A stretch of 64,000 bases of DNA from Areca catechu. Lineage: Eukaryota > Streptophyta > Magnoliopsida > Arecales > Arecaceae. The DNA lies in assembly GCA_021397845.1 (NCBI GenBank), contig CM038044.1, positions 103,910,942-103,974,941 on the forward strand. Direction: 5' to 3'. Positions 47,023 to 57,643 of the stretch are shown piece by piece. A model generated the notes under the pieces. The model did not search any database, was not told where the DNA came from, and saw nothing but the letters and a program-made list of their open reading frames with translations. The position numbers and the translations under genes were made by a program. How positions within the stretch are numbered: position 1 is the first letter of the stretch; the number at the start of each line of letters is the position of its first letter.

Positions 47023-48045
47023 TTATAAGAGACTTGATTCAGTCATCCTAAGGAGAGGATCTACTATAGGGTGGGTAAACTTAAACAGTTCAGTGCAAAG
47101 ATCTTCAATTGGTACTTGGGGAATGACTGTCATTAGAGGGTACGAACTGATAGCTCGGGCTAACACTATGAGTTCTTCCTGAGGGTATTTGACTAAAGGA
47201 ACCTGGTTCTCACAAATCTCTTGAATTTCTGAACTAGGTCCTACCACTTGGTTGATCTCCAAGGTCTCCTCAGGTAAGGAACCAATAGTATCGATGTCAC
47301 ATTCTTCAAGTTCTTCCCCCTCATATTCATCAACTAGACTCAAGCCAGCATCATATACTTCCTCGATGCCATCTTCAATGGATTTCGGGTCAGTGGTAAT
47401 TGGGTCAACTGATTCTGGGCTTGTCATACCTAACCTTTCTTCCTCATTGGTAGGCTTGGGTTCTCCCTCATTAATGTCATCCTTAGGATTCTTACCACTT
47501 AGCTGTGCACAAGCCAGTCCTATGCATAGGCACTGACTAGATTTATGGCCTCTTTCTCCACAAAACCAACATTCTTGCGATATAGGAACCTGGGTCACAC
47601 TGGGTTTCAAGCTAGTAGAGACCTTACTTGGGCATGGGTGTGGATCTAAATGGTTTGATCTAAAAGACTTGGGTTGTTGAGTGACTGGTCTAGAATATTG
47701 TAAGGACCTCTCATAGACACGATCCACACTATAGATATCACGGTTAGGCTTCCTAGGGTTATGCTCGGGATCACGGTATAAGGTCCTCCTAGGCTCCTGG
47801 TGTGGGTGAGGTTGAGGCACATTAAAATCCGGATCAAGAGTCCAATTTTGATGTCTAGGTTCCTCAAGTACTTGGACTCGATCCCTAAGCTGGGTAAGAT
47901 CCTCACGGACTGGATTCCTAAACTGGGCAACAATATCAGTCATATTCTGACTCAATTTGGTCATACTTTCGGTAAGAGTTCTAATCATGGCCTCTAAATC
48001 AGGTTGGGTTTGACCAGGTTGGTAGGGTACTCCATTCCGGGTGGA
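47023..48045 (-). pseudogene. gag: Gag remnant of F (zinc knuckle kept, capsid core absent)
   Basis: From MSTRNGVPYQP (48045) the frame runs 340 residues. It has a helix with MIRTLTESMTKLSQNMTDIVAQF, a basic Pro/Arg-rich part, and a classic CX2CX4HX4C zinc knuckle, CWFCGERGHKSSQC (about 47520-47560). A long acidic C-terminal part (EEVYDAGLSLVDEYEGEELEECDIDTIG) follows. The usual capsid core between helix and knuckle is absent, and no protease triad was seen. It may still produce an RNA-binding protein, which is inference. Confidence 0.7.
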
Positions 48046-48066
48046 CATGATGATGCAAGCAAGCAC

Positions 48067-48734
48067 ACCAAATGAGACTCGACTGAAACAACTACGGGCT
48101 AACTAGACCTAAAGCCCAAACTAGATGCCCAATCAGAGTGGCAAGCTAGCCTGTAGTAACTCGGGACTCAGCCAGGCAGGTGTAAGGGGAGTGTTAGGTC
48201 CCTAAATGCCAAACCTAGACATCAATCAGTGATTGGCCAGGTAGGCGGACCAGCACACAAGCCCTTCGAGATAGAATCCTTGAACCACTGTTCTAGACAC
48301 TGAGTACAAAGCACACACAGAGTAACTAGACAAACTGACTCAACACTAGCCTAGACCTGGACAGTTGGTGTCCCTAGCCCACTAGGGCAAATTAGGTCTA
48401 ATTAATTTTAAGATTAAAGGCTTAGGTTTGAATGCACGGGAGGTGGTTTTGGGCTAAGGAGAGGGTCTCAATCCTCCCCTGATGTTGCAACTTCGGTGCC
48501 CTTAAGATATATTCAATTTATGCACACTCAAATAAAAACACAGCTTGCAGAAAATAAAAAGCAGAACAGGAGTAAAATTGATCTCAGAAAATCTACAGAA
48601 ATTAATAAATCATGAAAATTTAATGTAAATTACTTTCAATTATGGTTGCCAAGCAAAAGAACTTGTTCCTCCAGGCAGCAAAAGTAAAAAGTAACGAAAA
48701 GAAAATAATCAAACAAGCAAGAACCCTAGACAGG
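48067..48734 (-). other. 5' leader of F, non-coding
   Basis: Lies between PBS and gag. Blocks near 48215-48301 and 48393-48510 resemble the leader of the Athila-like element G. No gene. Confidence 0.6.
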
Positions 48735-48746
48735 GCTCTGATACCA
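48735..48746 (-). other. PBS of F (initiator tRNA-Met)
   Basis: TGGTATCAGAGC on the minus strand, four bases from the 5' LTR. Confidence 0.88.
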
Positions 48747-48750
48747 TAAA

Positions 48751-50374
48751 TGATGCAGAACGAAAACTCTGATACCAAAAATGATGCAGAATGAATATGT
48801 GGAATGCGGAAGCAAATTAAAATTAATGCATTTTTTTTTATATATTTTCAGAAGTCGGCTTTGACTCAAAGGAAAGATAAACTAATGTTGAAAGAAACTA
48901 AGAAATGACATAAAGCACAATTAAAAGGAGTGGATTATCAGAGTAACTCAGAAGTAGGATCGCTGGGGATTGAGAAACCCCCAGATCTAGGGTTTACTCC
49001 TCTTTCAAGAAACAGACGAAGAGAGAAGAGAAGGTTTTATACCTGACTGTGATATCTCTCGTTGCTTCAATTGAAAGACACTCTCGAGCAGATTGTAGGA
49101 TCCTTAGAGACGGGGTATCTTCGTAATGGATCCTCGGATTGTAGTCCTATGGCAAGGTTGGCCTTCTTCTCAAACTTAGGATCTGGAAGAAGAAGAACAA
49201 AAGAAGAACCAAAAACTCAAAGAAAGACACTGACCTGAGGACTTAATGAAGATTGTTGGATGTAGAAGTTCCGGAGATCTTGATACTGATCTGACTCTTC
49301 TTTTGAACTGGCTTTGTAGTTGAAACAGTTGATCTGAACCTGGATGCTGGGGGCCGGCCTCGATGTGGAAGAGAGGGGCCATGGGATGTAGATGAAAATT
49401 AGGGTTTGGATGGTGATTGGAGGAAAGATGATGGGTGGCTAGGGTTTGGGAATTGAGGCGGCTAACTTAGGGTTTCGGTAAGGTTTGGAGATCTCACACC
49501 TCCTCAAGGTTCCTGTGGAACCCGGAATTACTCACTCACGGAGATCAACACTTGAATACAAGTGCGGAAGAGAGAAACACAAAGTTGCTCACAAAGAAAT
49601 TGATTTCATTCATCATTATTATTCAAGAGTTACATAGAGTTGAATATATAGACATAACAAAGAAATAAAATTTCATACATTTTCCATGTGGGACTAAACT
49701 CCCTAGCCTATACTTTTGGTATAAAATATTCTCCCTCTTGGCCAACCAAAGAGTCCTACAAGGAGTAGGCGGCCCTAAAAGTCATGAAAATCCTCTCAAA
49801 AGGTAGAAAGATGGCACCTCCTAAGTCTTCTCCTTGAATTTAGGGTTCTTCCTTCAATGGTTCAACTCTTTTGGACACCTCCTTTTCTTTCTCCCCAAGT
49901 CATGGCTCTTCCCAACTTTGCTTTGGTCTTTTTAGGCATGGATTGGGCGCCCCCTTGAAGTGCTCCCTGAGAAATGCCTCTTTCTTCCTTTAGCTTGGCC
50001 TTTTAAGGTATATATGGGGCCCCTCCTTGATTTTGGCTTCAACAAAAATTCTTGCTCCCTTGGGTGTGGGGACCAAGACATTGGGATGTAGTTGTAGTGC
50101 CTCCTGGACTCTGGCGTGTGGCTGGGAGTGTGGCGCCCACTTGCTTGGGCCTTGACTTGACTGGAAAAATGGCACCAACCTAGAGAAGAGCTAGACCACT
50201 ACTAGGACTTGTACTGAGTCAACATGACTCAACAAAATGAAATGCAGACTCAAAGAAATAAAATAATATGGTTGACCAGGTCAACCCTTATTACAAACCC
50301 TAATCTTCGGGCAAGGTCATTCAGAGATCCAGATGGAACCCTGAAGTCTTCTTCTGATTCTGGTGCCCGCACCA
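48751..50374 (-). repeat. 5' LTR of F (1624 bp)
   Basis: TGATGCAGAACG...CCGCACCA on the plus strand. The TATA-like TCTATATATTC on the minus strand is at about 49642-49652, with the sequence GTTTAGTCCCACATGGAAA upstream of it, a stretch common to several plant LTR promoters. Confidence 0.93.
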
Positions 50375-50880
50375 CCGGACTTCGGTCCGGAAGGTGGGGC
50401 AGAGCCCAAACTCGCCCACGCAATCATGGAGAACAGCCCGGCAAGCCACGTGGGTCTCGGATAAAGCCTGCGGCCCCGGGGTTCATCCGGAAGTCCCGGA
50501 CTTCGGTTCGGAAGGCGAGGAAAAGCCCAAACTCGCCCATGCAATCACGGAGAACAGCTCGGCAAGCCGCGTGGGGCTCGGATAAAGCCTGCGGCCCCGG
50601 GGTTCAGTCCGAAAGTCCCAAACTTCGCTCCGGAAGGCGCGGCAGAGCCCAAACTCGTCCACGCAATCATGGAGAACAGCCCGGCAAGCCGCGCGGGGCT
50701 CGGAGAAAGCCTGCAGCCCTGGGGTTCAGTCCGGAAGCCCGGACTTCGGTCCAGAAGGTGGGCAGAGCCAAGCTCACCCACGCATCCTAGAGGATGGGCC
50801 GGCAAGCCGTGAAGGCCTCGCGCAAAGCCTGCTCCACTGACGTCTAGCCAGAAGTCCCGAACTTCTGTCTGAATGGTGGA
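50375..50880 (+). repeat. 122-bp tandem array of D, part right of F
   Basis: Units marked by ACTTCG/ACTTCT at 50380, 50501, 50623, 50744 and 50862 (spacing 121, 122, 121, 118). Together with the left part, about seven units. Units contain GGATAAAGCCTGCGGCCCCGGGG. Confidence 0.9.
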
Positions 50881-51172
50881 TGGGACTCAGTCTGCCCGTG
50901 AGCTCAGCTCGGAGCACACCACAGGGCTTATTCCCGGTGCTCGAAACCAACACTCGGTTTCAACAAAAAAAAAAAAAAGAGAGGAAGAGAAAGAAAAGCG
51001 GGAGAAAGCAAAGCCGAGATTTGGAAAACAAGGGATTTCATTAATTTAAAGTGGGATTACGATGAAGGAGTCCCGACAGGCCGGGAGTCCTCAAAAAAAA
51101 AGAAGAGGAAAAGAGATACAAGAGGGAAGCAAAAAAGAAAAAAGGGGAAGAAGTCCGTTGGGCCGGGGGGAG

Positions 51173-52201
51173 TTACTTCGACGCAGTGGCACTATCCTCG
51201 GGCGGAGGTGCGCACTCTCCACCTGCGCCGTCGACGGGTAGCTGCTCCGGGGGCTGTTCTGGAGTTGCAGCCTCGTTGCCTGCTGCTGCTGGAGCCTCTC
51301 CACTAGGCTCCTGCCTCCTTCCATCGAGGACCACCCCGCTGAGGTCAAGCTCAGGGTAGAAGGAGCTCACCTTCTCCTGGCACACCTGGAACCCCTTCAA
51401 GAAGGAGTCCACGCGGCCTCCCGAACCTCCGTAATGTACTCCTCGGAGGCCCGGAATTTTCGGACGGCCTCCTGCACCTCCCGCTTCGATGCTTCCAGCA
51501 GCCCATTGACGTAGGAGCTCTTCTCCTTGGCTGCATTCAGCTCCTTCCGAGCCTCCTCCACCCAGCGCTCCAACGACCGGGACTGAGCTCGGAGGCGAGC
51601 CTTCTCCGCCGCGTCCTCCTCCGCGCGGTGCTGATTAGAGATCCTCTCCTCAGATAGAGAGGTCTCCAACTCTTTGATGCACCCCTCGGCGCGCGCCAGG
51701 TCGGATTGGAGGGCTTGGTTTTTCCCCCGCAGCTCGACCCCTTTCTGCATGAGGTCCTTCACGTCGGCTGCGAGCTTGCCAAGCTTTTCCTCCTTCTCGG
51801 CATCCTTTTTGGCATACCCCGCGAGGAAATTCCTCAGCAGCAGCACGTCGGTCCCGATCTGCACCAGAAAAAGAGAGGTTAGTCAAAATCCAACTGGAAC
51901 TTTAAAAGGGAGGACACCGGCTCTGGAGCAAAGAAAGGTCACCTTTGGTCATCATTGAGACATGACCGGAGGGACCAGCAAAAGAGATGGCCGGAGGAGG
52001 AAGAGAAGAGATTGGACGGGCAAAAACTACAGGAGGAGACCTAGGACCCCTAGGGATGCCTATGGTTACACCCCCAGGCTGGAGCCGCCTGCGGATCTCG
52101 TTCGAGATCACCTCCCCTTTCGAGGAAGAGGACGATGGAGTCCTCGGCCAGGATGGACCGGCCTCGTCCGGATTAGATGAAACATGACGACGACGCGCCA
52201 T
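51173..52201 (-). pseudogene. Antisense gene of D: spliced coiled-coil protein
   Basis: It runs opposite to gag-pol. The start MARRRHVSSNPDEAGPSW at 52201 lies in a good context (CCATGGCG). Exon 1 is Ser/Pro-rich and reaches GHVSMMTKG. A GT...AG pair at 51942 and 51859 would remove 84 bases. Exon 2 begins IGTDVLLLRNF at 51858 and continues as a long Glu/Ala/Lys/Arg coiled coil (RAEGCIKELETSL, SRSLERWVEEARKELNAAKEKS). It then shifts frame near 51400 into DSFLKGFQVCQEKVSSFYPELDLSG and an Ala/Glu/Pro tail ending at 51173. The YPELDLS block matches both antisense genes of C. No N-terminal Transposase_28-like domain was seen. Confidence 0.7.
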
Positions 52202-52694
52202 GGGGAAGGAAAGGGTGAAGAAAAAAAATTGCTAAGGCTGGGGGACGAAAGAAGGAAGCAGACGTGGGCACTCATCGAAATACACTGTGCAAAAGGAGTG
52301 GCAACCCAGGAAAGTGAAGGATAGCCCACTGCAACCGCCGGCGGAGCGTGAGAAAGGGAAAGGGCTTCGTTTCCGGAAAGTCCCCCTCCTTTTCAAATTT
52401 GATCGACAGCGACCGTACCCCTCATTCCGTTTCGGACCACCAGATGGATGCCACGTGGATGCACGCCCGACATCGATGCTTCGGTTACATGGAAACAGCC
52501 TCCTTTTCGAAGCAACGCATTAAGTGCAACTAGAAATGTGACGCGTGGCAACCTCTCATAGGATCTCGGGTGCAACAAGGAACGGCAATGAGGATTGTGG
52601 CAATTATGGAACGAGATCTTCGCCTTCCCCACGTCATCTCCGCATTAAATCCCCAAGTTCCGAGCCATGACGTCTCAGCGGAATGAGGGGCAAC
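52202..52694 (+). other. 3' untranslated region and polypurine tract of D
   Basis: No gene. GGAATGAGGGGCAAC at 52680-52694 directly before the 3' LTR is the polypurine tract. Confidence 0.75.
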
Positions 52695-54914
52695 TGATAT
52701 GGCCATTACGATGATGTGGCGTGTCTTAGATTCTGCCGGGCATGATCCGAGCCACGTGGATTTTTTCGGTAGAGTGGGAATGGTCCAGCAAGGTCGGATG
52801 TAGCTCCACCGTGGCCGAAGTCGAGGTCGGGCCGGGCCTTCCTGCTCCTTCGCTAGGTGGTGCCCAGACACGGGTCCACCTTGGCCGAGGTCGAGCGCTC
52901 CTGTGCCGCTCCGCCAGGTGTCCGCCCAGGAGGGGTCCACCTCGGACGAAGCCGACGCCCCCTTTGCTCCCTCGCCGAGTGGTACCCAGAGACGGTTCCA
53001 CCATGGCCGAGGTCGAGCCGAGCCTTCCTACTCCTTCGCCAGGTGGCGCCCGGACACAGGTCCACCTCGATCGAAGTCGAGCGCTCCTATGCCGCTCCGC
53101 TAGGTGTCCGCCCAGGAGGGGTCCACCACGGTCGAAGCTAGTGGCCCCTTTCTCCCTCGTCGGGTGGCGCCCAGAGACGGTTCCACCTCGGTCGAGGTCG
53201 AGCCGGGCCTTCCTGCTCCTTCGCCAGGTGGCACCCAGACACGGGTCCACCTCGGTCGAAGTCGAGCGCCCCTCTGCCGCTCCGCCAGGTGTCCACCCAG
53301 GAGGGGTCCACCTCGGCCGAGGCCGGCGGCCCCTTGATCCCTCACCGGGTGGCGCCCAGAGACGGTTCCACCCTGGCCGAGGTCGAGCCGGGCCTTCCTG
53401 CTCCTTCGCCAGGTGGCGCCCGGACTTAGGTCCACCTCGGTAGAAGTCGAGCGACCCTCTGCCGCTTCATCAGGTGTCCGCCCAGGAGGGGTCCACCTCA
53501 GCCGAGGCCGGCGGTCCCTTGCTCCCTCGCCGGGTGGCGCCCAGAGATGGTTCCCCCTCGGCCGAGGTCGAGCCGGGCCATCCTGCTCCTTCGCCAGGTG
53601 GCGCCCGGACACGGGTCCACTTCGGTCGAAGTCGAGCGCTCCTCTGCATCTCCGCCAGGTGTCTGCCCAGGAGGGGTCCACCTCGGCCGAAGCTGGCGGC
53701 CCCTTGCTCCCTCGCCAGGTGGCGCCCAGAGACGGTTCAACCTCGGTCGAGGTCGAGCCGGGCCATCCTGCTCCTTCACAAGGTGGCGCCTGGACACGGG
53801 TCCACCTTGGCCGAAGTCGAGCGCTCCTTTACTGCTCTGCCAGGTGTCTGCCTAGGAGGGGTCCACCTCGGCCGAAGCCGGCAGCCCCTTGCTCCCTCGT
53901 CGGGTGGCGCCCAGAGACGGTTCCACCTCGGTCGAGGTCGAGCCGGGCCTTCCTGCTCCTTCGCCAGGTGGCGCCCGGACACGGGTCCACCTTGGCCAAA
54001 GTCGAGCGCTCCTCTGCTGCTCTGCCAGGTGTCCGCCCAGGAGGGGTCCACCTCGGCCGAAGCCGGCGGCCCCTTGCTCCCTCGTCGGGTGGCGCCCAGA
54101 GACGGTTCCATCTCGACCGAGGTCGAGCCGGGCCTTCCTGCTCCTTCGCCAGGTGGCGCCCGGATATGGGTCCACCTCGATCGAAGTGGAGCGCCCCTCT
54201 GCCGCTTCGCCAGGTGTTCGCCCAGGAGCGGTCCACCCCAGTCGAAGCTGGCGGCCCTGCATGGTGAGGCCGTCGGGAAGCAGGGGCACGAGTTCCGAGA
54301 TCGCCACTCGGGCAACGCACGCCACACCTCACGAGGAGAGCCGGTATGATTGGCAGTAACGTGCGAAACCTCGTTTACATCGGCCCAACGAGTTCCACAA
54401 CCGAGAGACGGAGTCCTGGCAGACAGGACCTAGTAACGGATGTTGACAATGCCTGGGAAGGAGCGCTCGCGCTCGGCCCAAGGTCTGGCCGGTGTCCTCC
54501 CTCTACCCTTTTCTCGCTGGGCTCGGCAAGCAAGACAAGGAGGCCACCGGGTTCCTGGACCCGAAGGGAAAAAAAGGCTGGAAAGAGGAAAGGCACCAAG
54601 AGTAGGATCCAAGATCCCGAGAAGGGTCCCTTGGCTCAAGCTCGGTGAAGGAACTCGGCCCAATTTCCACTCTTCAAAATACCTCTTTTGCTAAGATCAT
54701 CTCTGAGCCTGGGACTCCTTCGGAGGCCCACCTTAGAGATTCTACTCCATCTCGCCGTTTTCTAACTTGATCGTCGGAGCTCCCTCACCGGGATCCCCGT
54801 CCAGGGTTTCTGACCTTGTTTTGTAGGATCGGAAGCTCGGAGACCTCGAGGTGAGACGGCCCGAGCCCGGTACCAGTTCTGAAGTTACATGCCATGGCGG
54901 CGGGATCGGCAACA
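52695..54914 (+). repeat. 3' LTR of D (2220 bp)
   Basis: Same length as the 5' LTR; scattered substitutions. It carries the 185-bp array at 52834-54260 and is followed by TSD AAGTC. Confidence 0.95.
52834..54260 (+). repeat. 185-bp tandem array in the D 3' LTR (about 8 copies)
   Basis: Same unit and phase as in the 5' LTR; GCCTTCCTGCTCCTTC-type markers at 52834 and then every 185 bases. Confidence 0.93.
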
Positions 54915-54919
54915 AAGTC

Positions 54920-55276
54920 AACCAGGATATTCGAATCCCGGGGGCAGCGGCCTCTCGATTGAGGCACTGCCAAGTTTCCTGGAACGGAGTGACCGGAGAA
55001 TCCCTCTAGCTCGGCCACCATCCTGCCGACATACTTGCACCCCACTCTCACACTACTCACTCATTCTAGCATGGAGTCCATCAAGAGGGGCTCGACCAGG
55101 AGGATATGTTCTTTAGATCGTCGCTGACTTGACCATCGGAGTGCCCCCGCTGGAATCCCTAGCCCAGGTCACTAACCCCGTTTTTGCAGTCCAAAGGAGC
55201 AGGACATCCTAAGAGCACAAGACGGGCGATCTGACCTCGATAGCAGCTACAGGCCATGACAATCTTGGTGGCAACA
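54920..55276 (+). repeat. 5' LTR of E, second part
   Basis: Continues from 35723 after removal of D and one TSD copy. It ends GGTGGCAACA followed by the PBS. Its last 100 bases resemble the end of the D LTR (AGCTACAGGCCATG versus AAGTTACAGGCCATG). Confidence 0.8.
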
Positions 55277-55298
55277 GATTGCCATGCCAGGAAGGGGG
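55277..55298 (+). other. PBS of E (Tat type)
   Basis: GATTGCCATGCCAGGAAGGGGG, one or two changes from the D site. Confidence 0.75.
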
Positions 55299-55349
55299 AG
55301 GAGTGATCTTTGATCTGGCTTGAGCTCCCTTTACAACCAGTTCGATGGA

Positions 55350-57154
55350 AGGATGGTGACAACATGGGCGAGGGAGGTCTCCACCAATCGTGCGGGAGAC
55401 TCCCCTTCCCGGGTGAACCTGCACAACCTAGAGGTGGAGCCACCCACTCCAGCGGAATCTTAGCTGGCTGCACTCACTCAGCAGATGCAGATCCTTGCCA
55501 TGGCAGTGCGCCAGCTTCAGCACCAGCACCGATCCTTGGCTACTCACCAGTAGCCAGGGACTCCCGCAGCCCATGCCGCAGCACCTTGCGATAGCCTACG
55601 TTCCTTCCAAAGAAGCCTTCGCAGCCGTGGGCCATCACTGACAACCGGGATAGCCACCAAACTCTAGCAAAAATATAACGAGTTGGATCTGCCGACAGGG
55701 AGAGCCGCTCACCAAACCTTGAGTGGGTGGTGTCCAATCCTCACCAAGACAGAAAGAGCAAGACCCCCCACCATGGGCACCCTACATCCATGTCACCTTC
55801 TCCATCTCCTTCGACGGAGGGGTACACTGACGAAGCCATCAGGCACATGACGGAGAAGCGCCTGGAGGAGGAGCATGACCACAAGCTGGCAGAATTATCC
55901 CGCCGATTAGCCAATCTACATGGATCTACTAGCATGCCAGCAGGCTACGACGCCCGTCCCCCTTACTCCCAAGAAGTCCAAGAGGAGCCAATCTCAAATC
56001 GATTCCATATGCCACAGGTGGACCCTTACGATGGGACCACCAATCCCGTGGACCACCTGGAAAGTTACAAGGCCCTCATGAGGGTCCACGGGGCCACCGA
56101 CGCCCTCCTCTGTGTCGCCTTTCTTGCCACTGTCTGGAAGGCAGCCCGGGTGTGGTTCACCCGTCTGGAGCCGGAGAGCATCAACTCCTTCGCCTAGCTG
56201 AGGCAAAAGTTTGTAGCCCACTTTGACGCTTATCGGAAGATGCCGCAGGAGGCAGACAGCCTCTCCTCCATCAGGCAGTAGGACCGTGAGCCCCTGCGGG
56301 ACTATGTGTCCCGTTTCAAGGCTGCCACATTGGAGATCTATAATCTCGAGGAGCCAGTGGCCATGTTGGCTCTGAAGCAAGGACTCAAGACCTCCCGCCT
56401 GACTTACTCCCTTGATAAGAAGCCCCCCAAGAGCTACTCCAAGCTCCTCCTCCAAGCTTAGAAGTACATCCACGCCAAGGAGACGGATCGTATGAGGCGG
56501 GAGCTCGATGGGAAGCCGCTGAAGAAACCAACCCCCACCGAGGCATCCGGATCGTGGAAGCCGGGACCTCCAGCTCTGAGCTTCCAGAAGGGACCAAGGA
56601 TGAGAAGCACTCCTGATCTCGAGGGGAGTTACAGCCCCCTCCTCATCCCGAGGATGAATATCCTCATGGAGATCGAAGGTGAGCCCTACCTGAAGCGCCC
56701 ACCTCCAATGAAGCCGTCCATCGATCGTGACAAAATGAAGTATTATCGCTTCCACCGCGACCATGGCCATGACACCGAGGAATGCCGTAACCTCAAGTGA
56801 GAGATCGAAGAGCTCATCAATAAGGGCTACCTCAAAAGGTTTGTGGGAGGCAGACCTCAAGCAGAACCTTGGGCACTCATTGCTCTCCCACCAACTCCAG
56901 CGGTCTACAACCACCCTACCGAGAAGCCGGTTGGGATGATATGCTGGGGAGCCGGGCACGCATGTAAGAAGGCTCGGGGGGCAGGGCATTCTGAAAATGT
57001 ACTCCCCTTTATGAGGAAGGAGGGAGACGAGGAAAAAAATATAAATAATGATGCCGTGGTTGTCGAGATGACGATCGCGAAGCATCCTGTAAAACACATC
57101 ATGGTTGATAGTGGAAGCTCTACGGATGTGCTTTTCTATGATTCTTTCTCCTGA
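55350..57154 (+). pseudogene. gag: gag and protease active-site region of E
   Basis: The weak N-terminal part (ALTQQMQILAMAVRQLQHQHRS near 55470-55535) matches D, then frames shift. From 55727 the capsid part is clear: NRFHMPQVDPYDGTTNPVDHLESYKALM, AYRKMPQEADSL, LRDYVSRFKAATLEIYNL and KTSRLTYSLDKK. The knuckle-like YYRFHRDHGHDTEECRNLK is at about 56738-56800, with the first Cys replaced by Tyr. Protease VDSGSSTDVL is near 57105-57135. In-frame stops end at 56197, about 56280, 56460, 56798 and 57154. Most are TAG where CAG is expected, and 56798 is TGA for an Arg codon. Confidence 0.88.
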
Positions 57155-57643
57155 ATGAACCTTTTCCCTACTCAACTCAGACCTATGCACACTCCCCTTG
57201 TCGGTTTCATGGGTGATTCTGTGAGGTTTGAGGGAGAGATTACTCTTCCAGTAACTACCGGGACCCCATCTCAGTAGAGTACTATCATGATGACCTTCAC
57301 GGTAGTCAAGCTCCCTTCAGCCTACAACATGATCCTTGGCCAACCCAGGCTCAACCTGCTCGATGCCATCGTCTCCACTAGGAGACTACTTGTGCAGTTC
57401 CCAACCCCTTACAGCGTCGGAGAGATAAGGGGAGCATCCCAGCCGATGCAGCACTGTTTCCAAACCCTTCTTGGGGCCAAGGCCCCTGAGGGTCTCCCAG
57501 GGTGGACGATCTTGACCAAAGGGCTCAGGATCCCAGGGGAGGCCTGGTCGAATGCTCACTCTCCTATCAACTCAGAGACGATCCTGCAAAGATGGTGCAA
57601 ATCGGGGCCCAGGTGCAAGATGAGGAGAGGGCCCACCTTTTAG
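57155..57643 (+). pseudogene. pol: C-terminal protease part of E
   Basis: TVVKLPSAYNMILGQPRLNLLDAIVST (57287-57375) matches the conserved end of Tat protease; upstream PLVGF is in a broken frame. The GRP motif reads GQP. A frame change follows before the RT domain. Confidence 0.75.

Larger units (their letters stand above)
43841..50374 (-). mobile_element. Element F: internally deleted chromovirus (Ty3/gypsy), nested in D
   Basis: LTRs at 43841-45471 (1631 bases) and 48751-50374 (1624 bases) are nearly identical over their length, and the TSD CCGGA is perfect (43836-43840 and 50375-50379). The PBS TGGTATCAGAGC on the minus strand at 48735-48746 places the 5' LTR on the right. The 3.3 kb interior has a gag remnant, a spacer of unclear origin, and integrase with chromodomain; protease, RT and RNase H are missing. 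It would depend on a relative for mobility. Confidence 0.95.
35724..54914 (+). mobile_element. Element D: Tat-lineage Ty3/gypsy retrotransposon (19.2 kb including nested F)
   Basis: LTRs of equal length (2220 bases) at 35724-37943 and 52695-54914 run TGATA(C/T)GGCC...TCGGCAACA. The TSD AAGTC is perfect (35719-35723 and 54915-54919). Without F (6534 bases plus its 5-bp TSD) the element is about 12.65 kb. The internal order is PBS, gag, protease, RT, RNase H, second RNase H, integrase, 122-bp array, antisense gene, polypurine tract. Coding regions have fewer breaks than those of C and E. Confidence 0.95.

Noticed and set aside
55994..57190. 398-residue minus-strand open frame
   Set aside because: It is the mirror of the E gag gene, whose motifs are clear on the plus strand.
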